From Strigamia acuminata (Eukaryota > Arthropoda > Chilopoda > Geophilomorpha > Linotaeniidae): a DNA stretch of 64,000 nt. Location: NCBI GenBank assembly GCA_949358305.1, contig OX442316.1, positions 8,928,001-8,992,000 of the forward strand, in the 5' to 3' direction. A program made the translations under genes and the position numbers. Below are positions 1 to 14,100 of the stretch, piece after piece; the stretch's first letter is position 1; each line of letters begins with the position of its first letter. The notes under the pieces are model-generated. The model worked only from the letters and a program-made list of their open reading frames with translations, did no database searches and was not told where the DNA came from.

Positions 1-741
1 GCATGTCCTCACTTGTATTAGCATTAGGATGGGATTAGGGCGAGTTGATGCCAACATCTCTCGACACACATGCCAAATGTTGGTCGGGTGATCACACAAG
101 CAGGGAAAATTCAAATTACCAAAGTGTTTCCATAAGGCGAGCGAAATGTCGATGGTGGGCAGATAGTTAGTTGGGTCGTGGCAATGGCAGAACTGCTATC
201 ATATTAAGATAATGGAATTGGTGTAAATCGTTGTCTTAAATAATTATACGTTGCTTGAGCACCATCTGCTGCTTTCAGCAAACTTCACCACTATGCCTCG
301 CTCTCGTTGCACCATCATTCGCGTTGCTAGTCCCTAATTATTTATTGAATGGTTATGAAGCGGCGCACGCTGCATGCCTACATAATTCCTCTTTGCCTTC
401 TTTTCTCTTCAATCTAACATCTTCAACCATTCTTTATCAATATTAAAATTAAATTCCAACTTTTGAAAAATTTTTCTCCAATCTTTGCCAACTCTTAATT
501 CAGCCCACTTAGTTTGGCATCTTGTCAAATCGAATTTTTTATAACACAATTTCACATTTACTAATATGTCTCTTCCTTGAAATGAAAAGTTTTAACATGT
601 AATGTCACGTATCACATCGTAAGCTCTTTCTCTTCTTCTCGAATAAATCATTAATGTACTGCACTTCATGAATATTTAAAACAAAAGAGATGTGGATCTA
701 TATCCCTGCATGAATAAGCCTGTACTGGCAACTATGAAAGC

Positions 742-757
742 GAGAGAGAGAGAGAGA
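742..757. repeat. (GA)n microsatellite
   Basis: Eight GA units in perfect alternation. A similar tract recurs at 1593-1614 and 5263-5280. GA tracts can bind GAGA-type factors in arthropods, but nothing here shows such a function. Confidence 0.85.
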
Positions 758-1592
758 AGATGTGATGGGCAGCAAGTGTTATCAACTTCAGACATCAGCA
801 ATAGCAGATATTTAGGAAGGGCTGCAAGGAAAAAGGCAATAGGATCTGCCACTAGCAGTAGAAGGACAGACTATGAAGAAGAAATACTGCATCGTTGTAA
901 TAGTAGGGATTGAGAAACCTTGGCAATAGCTTATTAATGTCTCCAGTTTGAAGAGAAAAAAAGAAAAGCAAACTGCCTTTGTCCGGTGTTATTGGCTCGT
1001 GCTCTTGGTAATTTATTTTCTAGTAATTAGTAATAAATCAAAACGAAATCTTTGTGTGCTCGACATATTTTGTAATCATTTTAATAGCATGAAAATGACC
1101 AAATAACTTTTATTCTCAGGCGTCATGAAAAGGAACAAATTTTATTATGAGCGAATGACAAATTGTCGTTCCTTTTTTCTTTTTAACTCGTTTGTAATTT
1201 GTACATTTTCTTCTTATATTTTTTTTTCTTTTTATGTGACAAATTGATCAACAGATACCAAAGAGAAATAACTCTCAATTAATTTTGATCACTCCTGGGA
1301 TCAAGTTATGAGATTGATTGGGTCGCTACTTACGACAAATTGCAATATAGTACACAGCCTCTGTACACTCTGCAGTGGCAATTATGTTCCATTACCTGTC
1401 GACAGTCGTCAATTGCACATTTTTTCTCTTTTTTTAAATATCTCGTGACTCATGTTATTTTCACTCGAAGCTTCATCAGTCTGTTGGCACAAGAAATCAT
1501 TTATCGAATTGTATTTTCTGTTTACTTTTATTCTAAAACCAACAAAAACACTTCAATTTGATTAAAAATCTATCGGAAGAAGAGCGAGAAAG

Positions 1593-1614
1593 GGAGAGAG
1601 AGAGAGAGAGAGAA
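1593..1614. repeat. (GA)n microsatellite
   Basis: About eleven uninterrupted GA dinucleotides, embedded in a purine-rich run starting near 1575. Confidence 0.85.
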
Positions 1615-4600
1615 AGTTAATTGGATGAGAAAAGTGATGGTATTGCCATCCTTTAATGACCATCTTCACGTGTTAATCCACTGACCAAGTCACCAGAACA
1701 AATGCTTACACCTATATTGGTAGAGGCAGGGTGGCTGGCCAAAAGCAAATCAAGGCACAAAGCAAAACTTCTAAATCTTATTTGTGGGCGGTAGCTAGGA
1801 TTAATGATACGTGTTATAGCAACCATTCATTCTAAGATGCAGAAACATTCACCTGCCAGTTTGCGGGATTGAGAAAAGTGAGAAATGAGTCGAGCACTGA
1901 CAGTGATTAAAACAGACAACAAGCAGAAAAAGTAAGTGACATACTGAAGCCTTTTTAATTACTCTTCACTCAGCATTAGTTTGTTTACCGGGTAGTCGTT
2001 TCGACAAATAAAGAAATTTTTTAATGAGGTTTTTAGAATAAAATAAGTAATTTGGTGTGCTTTCGTTTAAACTTACGAGAGTTTTGAAACTCCTGTCGCT
2101 CGTGTGCAACTCAATTTTGTTTTTATTTTTCAATTCAAACTGAATGGGAACGAATTGATTGACATTTGACTATAAACATACGTGCAATTATTCGAAGAAT
2201 CAATTAATGGTGTGGCATTCATTACAAATCGGATTTCATTAATTGATTTCGATAATTTTCTAATTTCATATTCATCAAATTCAATATTTGTTCGGCATTC
2301 CTCTCGTTTTGATGTGTTTTGGGGAACTAGGGATGTTGGAGGATAGCACAAAGGCGCGAATTATTGACGCTTGTTCCATGTTTCCAGCGTTTTTAGCTTT
2401 ATTTAGGAAAGGAATGGGCTGGCAAGTTTCAGATTTCGTTAATAAAAAGAAATTGAAGTTGTGGAAGTAACATTCTCGAGTGGTTTCAAGTTCAATGGGA
2501 ATATCTTTACACTTGTAGTTTGGTTTTAGATTTTTATGTCACTATCTTTTTATTAACTCATTAGTCATTAGTGGGTTTAGGGATTTATCTTTTGCTGTTA
2601 TAAATTTTTATTTTATTTCTTGTTATTTATAGCAATTTATGGATTGATAGTGTTTCTGCAAATCGAATTTGAAATTAGAAATCAAACCACGAAAAAAAAT
2701 CCTCACTTTCCTACCTCTAGACATTACAAGTCGTGCGTGCTATCGCAACAAACACACAGCTCATAAAAATGCGTATTACAACCAATACCTTCCGTGCATC
2801 ACTCGAAATGCATGAAAAAGTAATTTTAATGCCATTCCGTGCTACATTGAATGGAAACCTTACGAATCTAACGCTTAATTTGCGAATCTATTCCGTAGGG
2901 GGGAAATAGAAAGAATTTGTTTTGTATTTTGTAGATCTTTAATGATTTAAATCATTTTTCAACTTTTGAAACTTTCAAGAATTTAAGTTCTTATCGCTTT
3001 TTTTTTCTCTTTTTGCTTTTTGTAATTACTTATAAAATTCGTAATCTAATTCACATTTCATTTCTTGGCTTAATTTATCTCTCGATTTGATTCTTCGAAG
3101 TCGTGACACTTACTCCCAAGTGAAAAAAGGGACATAATTCAAACTGACAAATTTCTTCTACTCATGGTAATTATTAACATAATATTATTGCAGGCAAAAA
3201 AATTAAGATAACAGCATTTTAATGAATATATTCATGCAGAACTATTTTTACGTGCGCACAAACACACACAGCATGGAGGTAACAAAAAATTAGATTCAAC
3301 AAAAAAAATCTTTTTTTATCTCCATATTTGATTTCATTATGAATTTTGGCATTTCATATGTCTCTTTTTTTTGCCGCATGAAATGTCAAATTTGATAATA
3401 AGATTCAACGAGGAATTGAATATTCAGCGCGTTTAAAAGGTGTAAATTCATGGTGGCTTTCTGGTTGCGGTTTGAAATAGAAGATTGAAAGAGGAGCAGC
3501 TAGTCTTTGCTTTGCAAATCAATCAGTAAGTTGACCTTCGTGCTTTCTGGGACTGGTCGCTGCGAAAACAAACGCTGGCACATGAAGAGAAAGTTAAAGG
3601 GAAAGGAAGATTCACATCAATGGAAAATGAGAGCCGGGTGATGGGGCCACTAAGACCAACGAAGCCTATTGTTTGTCTTGGACCAGGTCCAATTCTCCAC
3701 GCACCAAAAAACTCAAGTCAATCACATGGTGGTGCTGATTCCTTTTCCCTGCCGACACACATTATTTTCCACATGTACCTGAGTGAGAAGTGGAGCCAAT
3801 TACAATTAAACCAATTGCGTTCAGTTGGCTGATCTTTTGCCGACCTTTCGGTCTTAGCTGGAATTTATTGATTAAGCAATAAATTTGATCAATTTTAATT
3901 GAAGCTAATTTAGCATAACGTAAATTTGGACGAATTTCTGTTTGCCTATCTTAATTACGGGTTGCGTTTAGTGCGAAATTAAATTAAACATTTGCGAACG
4001 ATTCGACTTTAAAGCACCTGTCTAGACCTATAAATATTTACAGCGTGCTTGAAATCTGAAGAATTTGAGGCAACCGTTTGAGGTCATCCATAAAAGACGT
4101 CTGCAATATTTTCCTACTGTATAACAATTCGTTTTCAAAGTGTCTCGAATGTGGCCGCAATTGCCACAATACAACCTGTGTGTGAATCCGGCTTGGTGAA
4201 AAAGGAGTCTTTTATGGATGATGCTATTGCCTTTAACATTTCAATGCTCTCTGTCCATTCCGTATGTGAGTGGCAGGCATCATCTCTTCTATTGGCATGC
4301 TTCGCGCACAAGTTTTGATATGTTCCCTGCCTTGCCTACACAATCAATGTTCGCGTGACCTTTACTACAAGAGATTATGTTAGAATAGTGTTGTGATGCC
4401 CTTCTTGTCAGTTGGCGTCAAGTCTTCAATTGTAAGTGTAAAAAATGTGCCACGCACTCACAAGAGATTCCAAAAAGTTTTTACCCGCCTCAACAACTTC
4501 TTAAAATTATCTAGACCATTGTAAACCGGTGGTGGTACGTTTAATTGTAGTTTTAGAGAGAAATTTGGATTTGTTTTTACGACGGAATCAATTACATTTG

Positions 4601-5230
4601 CACCGTTGTTAGTTAAAATTAAAACCTGCCTGGCCCTTGCCTTGGTTTTCAGCGTGAATACATTGAAACAAATTAAATCTTTCAGATGAAGCGGGATTTA
4701 TTAGCATACGTTACTATTGATCACATTCAATTAAAGTCGTGGAAAAGGTGTTACGTGAAATGAGAAGCATTAATAATTAATTAGCTTCTTCGGTAAATAG
4801 CTCAGAATAGCTCTGAATAAATTAATTGAGTGAATTGTTAAGAAATTTGTAACTATATAGCTAGTCTTACTACTTTTATAGGGTTTTTTTTTAAACCACA
4901 ATCTCGATCTGTTACGCTCCTACAAATTCTTTGACATTCTCTGAGCATGTGAACACGTAAAATCAGCAGCAGCAGGGCGATAAAATTGTAATTAACCTTC
5001 GTCGTAGATCGACAGGTATAAGCAGCAGGTTAATGACACGTCGTTTGTGAAATATTGGACACGCAAGATAATAATAGCAATTGAAACACTCAATTCTCTA
5101 ATGGGACGAATCCTTACCTATAGCCACAACAGCAAGCCACTTTGATGTAATCCACAAGAGCAGAATGGTGAATCGTGGCACAGTCATCATTGCAAGGGCA
5201 ACTATTACACAAGCGTCAGAAGCCACCAGC

Positions 5231-5540
5231 GCATGGCTTAAGAGCTGGGTCGGCGAACCATGAACGAGAGAGAGAGAGAGCAGAGGAAGCCAGCTGAGGA
5301 ACTGCTGCTACTACAGTTAACACGAAATGTAAACCGAAGACGAATAAAAAACTCAAATGATAGGCTCAGTGAACTTTCGGTAGCATGGCTTCGAGTGGGT
5401 GGTGCCAATAATTTTGGCTTGAGTCGACAACTGGTAGCAAACACATGCAACACTACCGTTTTGCAGCCTCCGTGTGACTGCCGCTCTCTACTTTCTCTCA
5501 TGTGCACATGCGCAGTCGACGGATTGACCGAGTGAAATGC
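5231..5540. promoter_or_regulatory. GC/CpG-richer island, possible promoter
   Basis: This patch is visibly richer in GC and CpG than its surroundings. It contains a GA tract (about 5263-5280), a CATGCGCAGTCGACGG stretch resembling an arthropod initiator (CAGTC), and open frames on both strands caused by its composition. No downstream exon could be attached, so the promoter reading is inference; it could also be a decayed exon or repeat. Confidence 0.2.
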
Positions 5541-8500
5541 GCACTCCCCACTTGTACTGCCAACTTCTGAAATCGATCATCATTTCTTCGGAGTAGAGAA
5601 ATTTGTTTGAACATTTTAATTATTTTTTTTTTAAAAAAAAAGAAAATATAAACTGTTTTTGTTTTTAAAACGAGAAAAGGGTAAGATTGATTGCACATTG
5701 CAGATGTTGTTTTTCAATCAAGATTTCCATTGGTTTAGTTGGCGAGTCAACTAATGTGTTCTTTCTCTCAATTTGGTCGTAATAAATTTTTAATTTCTAG
5801 ATATTGATTGGGTAGAAGTACATTTCAAACACGGATTTGTTCTATCTGACTCTTTAAATCCTAATGTGTAACATGATTACTGATTACCAGTTAAATTTGG
5901 GACTTTTACTCAAAATTCTATATTTTCATGCAGTCAATTGTGTTTTTATTTTGAAATCTTAACTGATTTTTTTAAATCACCCAAAAAAATTTGATTAATT
6001 TTATCTGTTAAATTAATTGGGAATTATTTGGATAAAATTATATCTTTACTTTTATTTATTTTTATTTTGATGTTTTGAAATGAAGCAATCTCAGATATTT
6101 ATGTGAGTTTTGTGTTGTGTACCTGTTGAGTTAAATAAAAGCATTCGAACTGCAATTATACAAGTTACATGATTGATTAGATTAAATTGTCTCTGGATTT
6201 AAAATTAAATTGGTTTAGTACAACTAAAAATACCATTTGATGTTTTTTTGCGAGTTTTAATGAGAGTAAATTGCTCCATTTAATTTTTTACAGTTTAAAT
6301 AATACAATTATTGATTAGGTAATTGGGTATATCCAATTACAATAATTAATCAGATTAAGTCTATCATTTCCACAAAATAATGAATTAATGAAAATAGTCA
6401 TTTATTAACATAAATTAAATCCCTAGAGTGAATATCTGTCATTGTATTGAAGGGATTTTAACGATTATTGCATTCATTTATAATATCTCCATTAAAAAGA
6501 AATCTAAAATTAAAATTTAATATTCGTGCACGAAAAACGGAAACTATTAATATTTAAGTGATGGGAAGTCAAAATGTTTTCAGAGATTTTCAGTTTTCAA
6601 TGTATTGTGACAGGTGCAGAATTTTGAGCATAAGTATAACAGCAAAAGGTTACGACGCTCCTTCAATTTTATTGCATGACAAATTAAATTGCACAAAAGA
6701 ATTTCTTGCCAACAACATTACCGGTATTAAAAATTAAATACGCTACGAGAAGAACAAACAAAGTCACTTCTTACCTTGCTACTGAGTCCTGACCAATTGC
6801 GTAGGAGATAAATAAATGACAAAACGACTGGGAATAGAAACTCTTACTTTATCTATTTTCGTATTGAAAACGGGAATGAATATTTAGAGCGTAATGGCTC
6901 GCGAGTAATTTAGCAACTTTCACCTCGAGTCTGCAGCGATCAAAGAAATTTCACCGAGTATGTGACATTTTAAAAGATGGTACAAGGAGCTGAAAAAATG
7001 AATGTCTGCGCCGTATGATGGATTACTGGGAACTTTAGCACTTCTTCGTCTTTGCCCACTATGCACCAAAAGACCGTTTTTCATTTATTGGTTCATTCTT
7101 TTTCAACATCCATTTCTATTCTCTCCTCTTTAAATATTCGTTGCCACCAGGTGTGTCCTAATGGCATTGTAATAGACTTTTTGCACCCGCTTTGCTTGCA
7201 CTTTCGGATAGAGCAGACCGACACAATTATAAATTTCTACTTTACCGACATTTTTTTTTTTTTTTTTTTTTAAATTTTAAAATTGGCAGCAAACAAAATA
7301 CTTAACTGTTTTTTTAACAAGAAAAATAAGAGGGAAAGGGGAAATTATCGATTTTTTTTTTCAAAAACAATTTTTTTTTGTAAATTCTGTATTTTTACGT
7401 GTTGATGCATTGGAAAGTTTATTGGGTTGGAAGTTTTTTTTGTGGAGTTTTACCGTTTTTCAAAGACACATTTTAATAAGTATTTTAGGCTTACATTAAT
7501 TTATATTTGCTCTTCATTTTGCACGGGTGCTGTACAATTTATTTTTTTGCTGTACACTTCACTGTGCTGGATGCTGTAAATTAAACTTGTTTTGCAATGT
7601 TTTTATTTGCGAAAGCATCTACTGTAGAATTAAATTATTGACGTTTATGTTGCATTCAATTACCAGCTACTGTATATTAATAAAGTGTGAGTTACAAACT
7701 TATTAAATTCAAGCAATGTTGGGCAACTAATAGAATTTGCAAAGTTACAAACTAATTTCTTACGAAATACGTGAAAAGGAACTCGCAGCTTTTGCAATTT
7801 TAAATCGCAATAATTTTCAACTACGTAGAACTACTTGCTTCGGTTCATTTTAATTCTAAATTTAAATGAAATTATTACACAGGTACAAAATGAAGACATC
7901 TTTGTTACATAATAAAATGAATTATACTGACTTGTGAATTTATAAGTGGCTATTAAAAATATGCCTTGATAACAACGACACAGCTAAGCCTAAAACTAAT
8001 TTGACAGTAATGATTAGACAGAAGTTTACAGTAAACACAGAGAATACTGTGCGTGTCAATGTAGCACTAGATATCAGTGAAATCCCCCAACTAAGCTTTT
8101 CTCCACACGCCATTAGTACAACAGTTATTTGATCGATCTTTTGGTCTTAAGCTTACTGGATGATGGCAAGAAACATGAGTATGTTGTCGCTTCGATGGTG
8201 TGTTAGAGTGTGCGAATGCTATACGTCAGGATTTCCATCAGATAAATTGAAACTTTAAAGAATTTGTGATATTTATCTCTAGAGTTTACCGAATTAAGTG
8301 ATTTGATCTCATTGCTCATTTGTGTAACATAAAGTCTGCTAATCGAATGATAATTATGCAGCAACAGAATGTTAACATTCTAAGTTTCAACAGAAATTAA
8401 TTTCATCAAAATCAAATCGTAATTCTCCCAAGGGAACCAATCTGGTTAATATTTGGTGCAACTAATTTCATCCTTTAAAATGTCACAATAAATTACAATT

Positions 8501-10932
8501 GCAGGATTGAGAAATAATTAAGATAGAAAGTAAATATGTATGTCGGTATATATGCAATTTAAAAAATATATTTTATTATAAAATGAGTCGGAACACGAAA
8601 TTAATTAGATTAAGAAATCAATACATTATAATTAAGCCGCACATAAATTTATAAAAATTTAAAATTCATTAATTATTGAATAATTGGAAAATAATCTTCC
8701 CGCTTGCCTTAGCTCTATTTATTTGCATTTTCTGGGGGGTTTAGTTGTCTGTGCTTCGCCAATTGCCATCTGTCACACATCACAGCTAAAGGATTAACAT
8801 TCTTACATTCATTAGACTGGAAAAGAAAATTTTCCGTCTATTCATAACAAAACTCAATTACAGTTACCGTCCATTAAATGAAATGTCATTTGAGTTTAAT
8901 AAAATTTTCGCAACTAAACGATTCTTTCCTAATCTATCTTATACATAAAACATTACGTTTCTTTCTTTCTCGGAACAACACATTAAATAAATGTTTGGAT
9001 ATGATTTATAACAAAATGGGGGGAATAACCTAAATTACTGTTCTATAAAAATACTGCTCAATGATTAATTTTATTGCCCAGATATATATATTTCCCAAAA
9101 AATTTTATTTCACGGAATTTGAGCTGCCCCTGAGTTTTACTGCAATGCTTTTGTTGTATAAAAATAAGATGTAATTGGGTAATAATTTTTAAATTAGGGT
9201 ATTCGGTTAAAAATATAAATATTCTTGGATTTGTTGATATAAAAATGTGAAGTAACGCACTAAACAGACGTTTTTTAAGATGATTTATTGGTTTGAGATG
9301 GAAAAATGTAACCTAAAACTGCATGAACAGTCAAATCCCATTGAGAATTTTCCACACGGAATAAGGATTCAGAGATAATATCCAATCTTTTCTTTCCTTT
9401 TTCTCAGTGCTGGTCACTGACTTTTCTTTTCTTTATAAGATCCATTCATTTTGAAGTTGCTGCAGCAATAATAACGCGGGCTTCCCACAAGATATCCATC
9501 TATCTCTCTTCGTCCTAATGGGAGAAATTAAAGAGGCTTATGGTACGAAAGATGATGGAAGTCACAGTCTCATTTGCTCTTACCACACTTCTGTTCGATG
9601 AAAACCGCTATTAAACACGCTTATCAGAAATGAGTCCTGAATAAATTAAAAGTACACTACAGTTGTGTTTTTCGTTCACGATAAAGTAATGGTAACGGAG
9701 GGAAAAATACACATCATTCCGAGTTTATGGCTCTGCCTTTTTGTGCTGCAATTACTACGCGTTGCTGCACACGCACCTACAAAAGTCGTGGTGTTTATTA
9801 TATCATATTAAATTCAACTCACATTATGAAGATAATTTTACTTTTTTTCTGACTTCTTAGTTTCTTTTAGAAATAAACAAAATGCTAAAACCACAGTTAA
9901 GACATTAAAACGTGTGCGAGAGGGGAAAAAAGTGGAGATAACACTGCTTAAACTGGCTTCATACTTTGAAATCATACAAGCAGAGGATAATTAGTTAGAA
10001 TTGCTTGTATTTCTCGTAATATCAGTGCAAACACACGACACGTCAGCACCAATATTTACCAAAACGAGACAAACAGCGAGCAAATGGTGCGTGTTTTAAA
10101 TTATGTTTTAATGCATTGGAATTTAAATAACGAACTCTGTTTTGTGTTGTTTAGAATTTTTTTTACGGATGAAAGTGTAATGATAGAGACGATAAGGATA
10201 ATTGGAAATGTTGGCGTAATGGTCAACATTTAAAATTGTAATCGTCTGTCAATGTGAAATGTTGGTCCTAGATTTAACTTGAAGCTGTAATGAGCAAAAA
10301 AATAGAAGAGAAACGAACTAAATATATCATTTATTTAAAATTTTCGGTTTTCGAATAACGAGGCTAATTGAGGAAAAAGACTTGGGAAGAAAAATAGTGA
10401 CATAAATCGATTTTTTTTTTCGTGAAACGTTCGAGTTGTAGCAGCTGTTATCGAAGGAGAAGTTGTAGAAAGAACAAATTGATTAAACAAAAACATTGTC
10501 TATGGTATAAAGTCAGAAAAACGGAATTCACTTGAAGAAAATTAAAAGTAAGGCCAGGTGACATTAGCAACTTTTCGATATCATTGCTTTAAATAATGCA
10601 AATACCGGTAACCAAGTTTTCTGACGCTGCATGCGCTGATAAAAGTCATTCAATGTTGTTGATAGGTTTTATTACAATGCAACATTATCAGCACAGTGAA
10701 ATCATGAGTAATACTGTATGTGTTACGAGTAACTGCGTTTCTGATTCTGCATGATTATGAGATATGAAAGAGATAGAGAATTATTATAGGCTACCTAAAC
10801 AAAAATCCAATAACTTTAAGTGGACTATTCTGTATGAAAACCGCTCGAACCACGGCAGACATGCACTTTTGAAGATGTAGTTGTTCACGACTTGCTTTAA
10901 GGAGATCCACTCTAAAATATAAAATGTGTATT
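5541..10932. other. gene-empty AT-rich stretch
   Basis: Very AT-rich sequence with poly-T runs (about 7251-7271, 7352-7379) and no supportable gene. The short open frames have runs of Phe or Ile/Asn typical of AT-rich noise. Confidence 0.6.
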
Positions 10933-11124
10933 TTGGTGTAAAACTATGTCCCACGATGACACCTACGAGATGCAAAAGCGCACTTTCTTGGTGCACAAAT
11001 GCATTTCATCCGAAATGTGCATCTTAAAAGTGGTGTTTTACAACGGTCGCAGATGTGGGGAGGAAAAAAGGACTTAACACCCATATAAGTTAAGGTGGGC
11101 AACCTGGGACAACTTTACACCTAA
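10933..11124. mobile_element. MITE-like inverted-repeat element
   Basis: The left end reads TTGGTGTAAAACTATGTCCC and the reverse complement of the right end reads TTAGGTGTAAAGTTGTCCC, giving imperfect terminal inverted repeats of about 20 bp around some 190 bp without a gene. This is the structure of a non-autonomous DNA transposon. No clear target-site duplication is visible, and the superfamily is unassigned. Confidence 0.5.
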
Positions 11125-14100
11125 TAATATCTCTCGTTTTGGCCAAGTATTATTTTAAAACGAGAATGGAAACTGGACTGTTTTTGTTGGTTTGCTCCTT
11201 CTTTGTCCAGTTTTCCATTCAAGTTTAGTTTGTTGGAGTCGTGATAGCCCAATGAGTTTTTTGACTGAAAGATCACACGAGCTTTTTAAAATCTTTTAGA
11301 GTGCTCTGAAACATTACATGACACAAAGGTTGGAAGCATCGTTAATCATTAAATCTCAGCTGACAACATAAAACAACTTATCTATTAAAGTTTAAAAATT
11401 TAATGAGCAGACAACCGAACTGCGAAGGCTTTGCATTCAAAAGAATGATCGTTTTTGGTTTCAAATGAATTTGTACACATGCACCTTTCTACTTATTCTT
11501 TATTTACATTACGTTACACAGACATTAGCGAGGAGTTTTTGTAGTCATTTGTCTTTAAGTTTTACATATGTTAAGGAGAGATAATTGTATTTCGAAAGAA
11601 AATGAGGAGAAATATAAAATGTCATCTTTATCACTACATCAGACGAGAAGAAAATATTTCATTTTTTCTTATCGTCCACAGCCATTTTATCTCAAACTTA
11701 CATACACGAATAATCATTAAACTGATAAGAAATAGGACATTTATCATTCTGCAGCAGCAAAACAGGCTAATTCATTTTCTCAGTCTTTTTAAGACTTCCT
11801 TAGAGTTCATTAATGTGTAACCAAGTACCCAATGAAGCTGGAGTGGAAGGGAGCTTTTCGTGGGTATTTGATTCAGTTTTGATGTTTAGTTTTTCTTATT
11901 AATCTCATCTCTTGACATCAAACATGATTTGTAAAGACTTAACTATTAATTATTGATTAGCTGTGTGTTTTAAATAACTTTTTTAATATTCTTAACTTTA
12001 ATAAATTGTGCGAAATTATTTTTTTATTCGATAAAATGCTCATTTGGAATGCATTAAAGAGGTCATTTCACTTGCTTGGATATGCAATGACAAAAGATAC
12101 TAAGAAAATAACGCATAAAGCCATTTTCATCACAACTATTAGCGGAGTTATTTGCTGGTAAATTGGCAGAAAATGTCATTAAAAACAATGCTGTTGGTCA
12201 TTGAGAAAACAAGGCACCGACTTTTACCTCGCCCCATTGGACTCGAGCGAACAGAGATTGCAAACAAGGTTTGGGATCTACAATCTAATCTGTTGTTGAA
12301 AAAGATTTCCGCGGGGAAAAATGAGTCACATTATACTACAAATTGGCATGTTACATGTTAGTTATTTTGTCGTTTTAGAATTTTTTCCGACTTGAGAATG
12401 TCATAATTTAATAGAAGACTCGTCTAGGTTTGTTTATTCAAGGTTTTGGACGTAATTCGTCAGAGATTTAGAATTTATTTGTATAGGAAGCTGCAAAATG
12501 TACGGTAATTTTTCATTTTTTTTAAAGCAAAGAGTGTTTATTCGAATTTATTGTGACTATTTTCGTATTGTTGTTTTCGTAAAAGAATGGTGCAGTGTAT
12601 CATTGCGGGCTTGTAATGGCATGTAGTTTTGAATACGTATTACCTAATAATCGATTTGTGAAAAATGTTTGATATTTGGTTGTTTGTGATAGGATAGGAT
12701 AGCCAATTGGAATGTAAATGCGGTTTGGAGATCAAACACAAAGTGAATTTTTAATCTTACATTACATTACATATTTATTTATTTATACGTATTGTGAAAC
12801 GTATAACAGAGTTAATTACACATTGTCGTGAAACTAGGTTGCAATTTTATTCGATTAGAAGAATGAAAAGTAAAGTAATTGTCTTACACTCACCACAACG
12901 TGGGAAATCGGTCAATCAGCTAAATCGAAGACATTAAGGAGAAAAGTTCTTTTGTTATTATGAGAAATTAATATAAAGATAGCTCAGAATAATATGAAAC
13001 GAGTAAACAAAGAAAATTGCATCATAAAAAAAAACAATCAAAGACCCCAAACCGGAAACAGTTTATTTTTTAGTACATGCTTTTAGTACAACAGTGGATA
13101 TTCTTATTACTTCTTGATGGTGCAGGAGACCTTCACTAGCTCATATAATAGCTTCCATTGACCCATCTCAGTAGCATACACACACAAACACTTAAAGAGT
13201 ACTAGCAGAGTTGCAGACTCAGCGTCAGCACTAGATAACAGTTTGCAGTAAATCTTATGAAATAATAACTCCTTTCTCTCATTCACTATATATTCACTCT
13301 TTGCGAGTTTCCAGGAGACTTGATGAGTAAATTCATTCAACTTAAGCACAAAAATAATTTAATATTGGAGATTTAGTGACCAATGGTCTAATAGCATACC
13401 TTTGACCAAAAGATAGAATTGAGTCTTTGGCATTGTACCACGGGGAGTGGGTGAGGGCTGAGAGGAACAGTGACCAACAAGAGAGCCATCAGCGTCGTGT
13501 TGCAGACGGCAAGCTTAGTGGACGTGCTCAGCCACTCGTGACCAGGCAGTGTGTTCACTCAAATGAGGCGGGCTGGTTAGGTAAGCAGCCGCCACCTCTT
13601 AAAGTAGGGATAAGTGAAATGTAAGTTGGTGTGTGATATCTAATGAGTGAATCATGGTGAGTTACTCAGTAGGCTGCTTACTAAATGGTGCTTTACAGTG
13701 GATGAGGACTCGCAACTACTCCTCAACAAGGATTTTCTAAATTGCCATGTACATTTCATTTATTTTTACGTGACTTGGGTGTCCACATCTGTTCTGCTTA
13801 CTCTCCACAGCCAATATGAAAACCAAGAGTTTTTTGGACAATACAACGACACATAATGCTCACTTTTTTGTAACATTTCTTTCTTTTTTTACCTCCAAAT
13901 CCAAATATCCGGCTGACCCATATGAGTAAACATCGAGCTCGAGAAACGAGCTCCAAAACCTGAGTCTTCGGGTCAAAATATATCTCATTTTGTGATTCTA
14001 ATGCTTTGTTGTGTTGACTTTGGTATTGTTTGTACTCTTTTTACTCTTAACATTACATTAGTAAATATAATTGCCTAAGGAGAAAAGAAAGTTTAAGTTT

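Larger units (their letters stand above)
1..5230. other. gene-empty AT-rich stretch
   Basis: No coding region is supportable here. All open frames are under 75 codons, overlap low-complexity sequence and lack a coherent splice context. The content is AT-rich single-copy-looking DNA with two GA microsatellites (listed separately). It could be intergenic, or intron of a large gene extending beyond the left edge. Confidence 0.6.

Noticed and set aside
5238-5535. Overlapping 90-residue ORFs on both strands
   Set aside because: Open in both directions because of GC/GA-rich composition; no domain or splice site supports either as a gene.
13107-13349. 80-residue minus-strand ORF
   Set aside because: No recognised domain, no signal peptide, no conserved neighbour or splice evidence; kept only as a note in the region entry.
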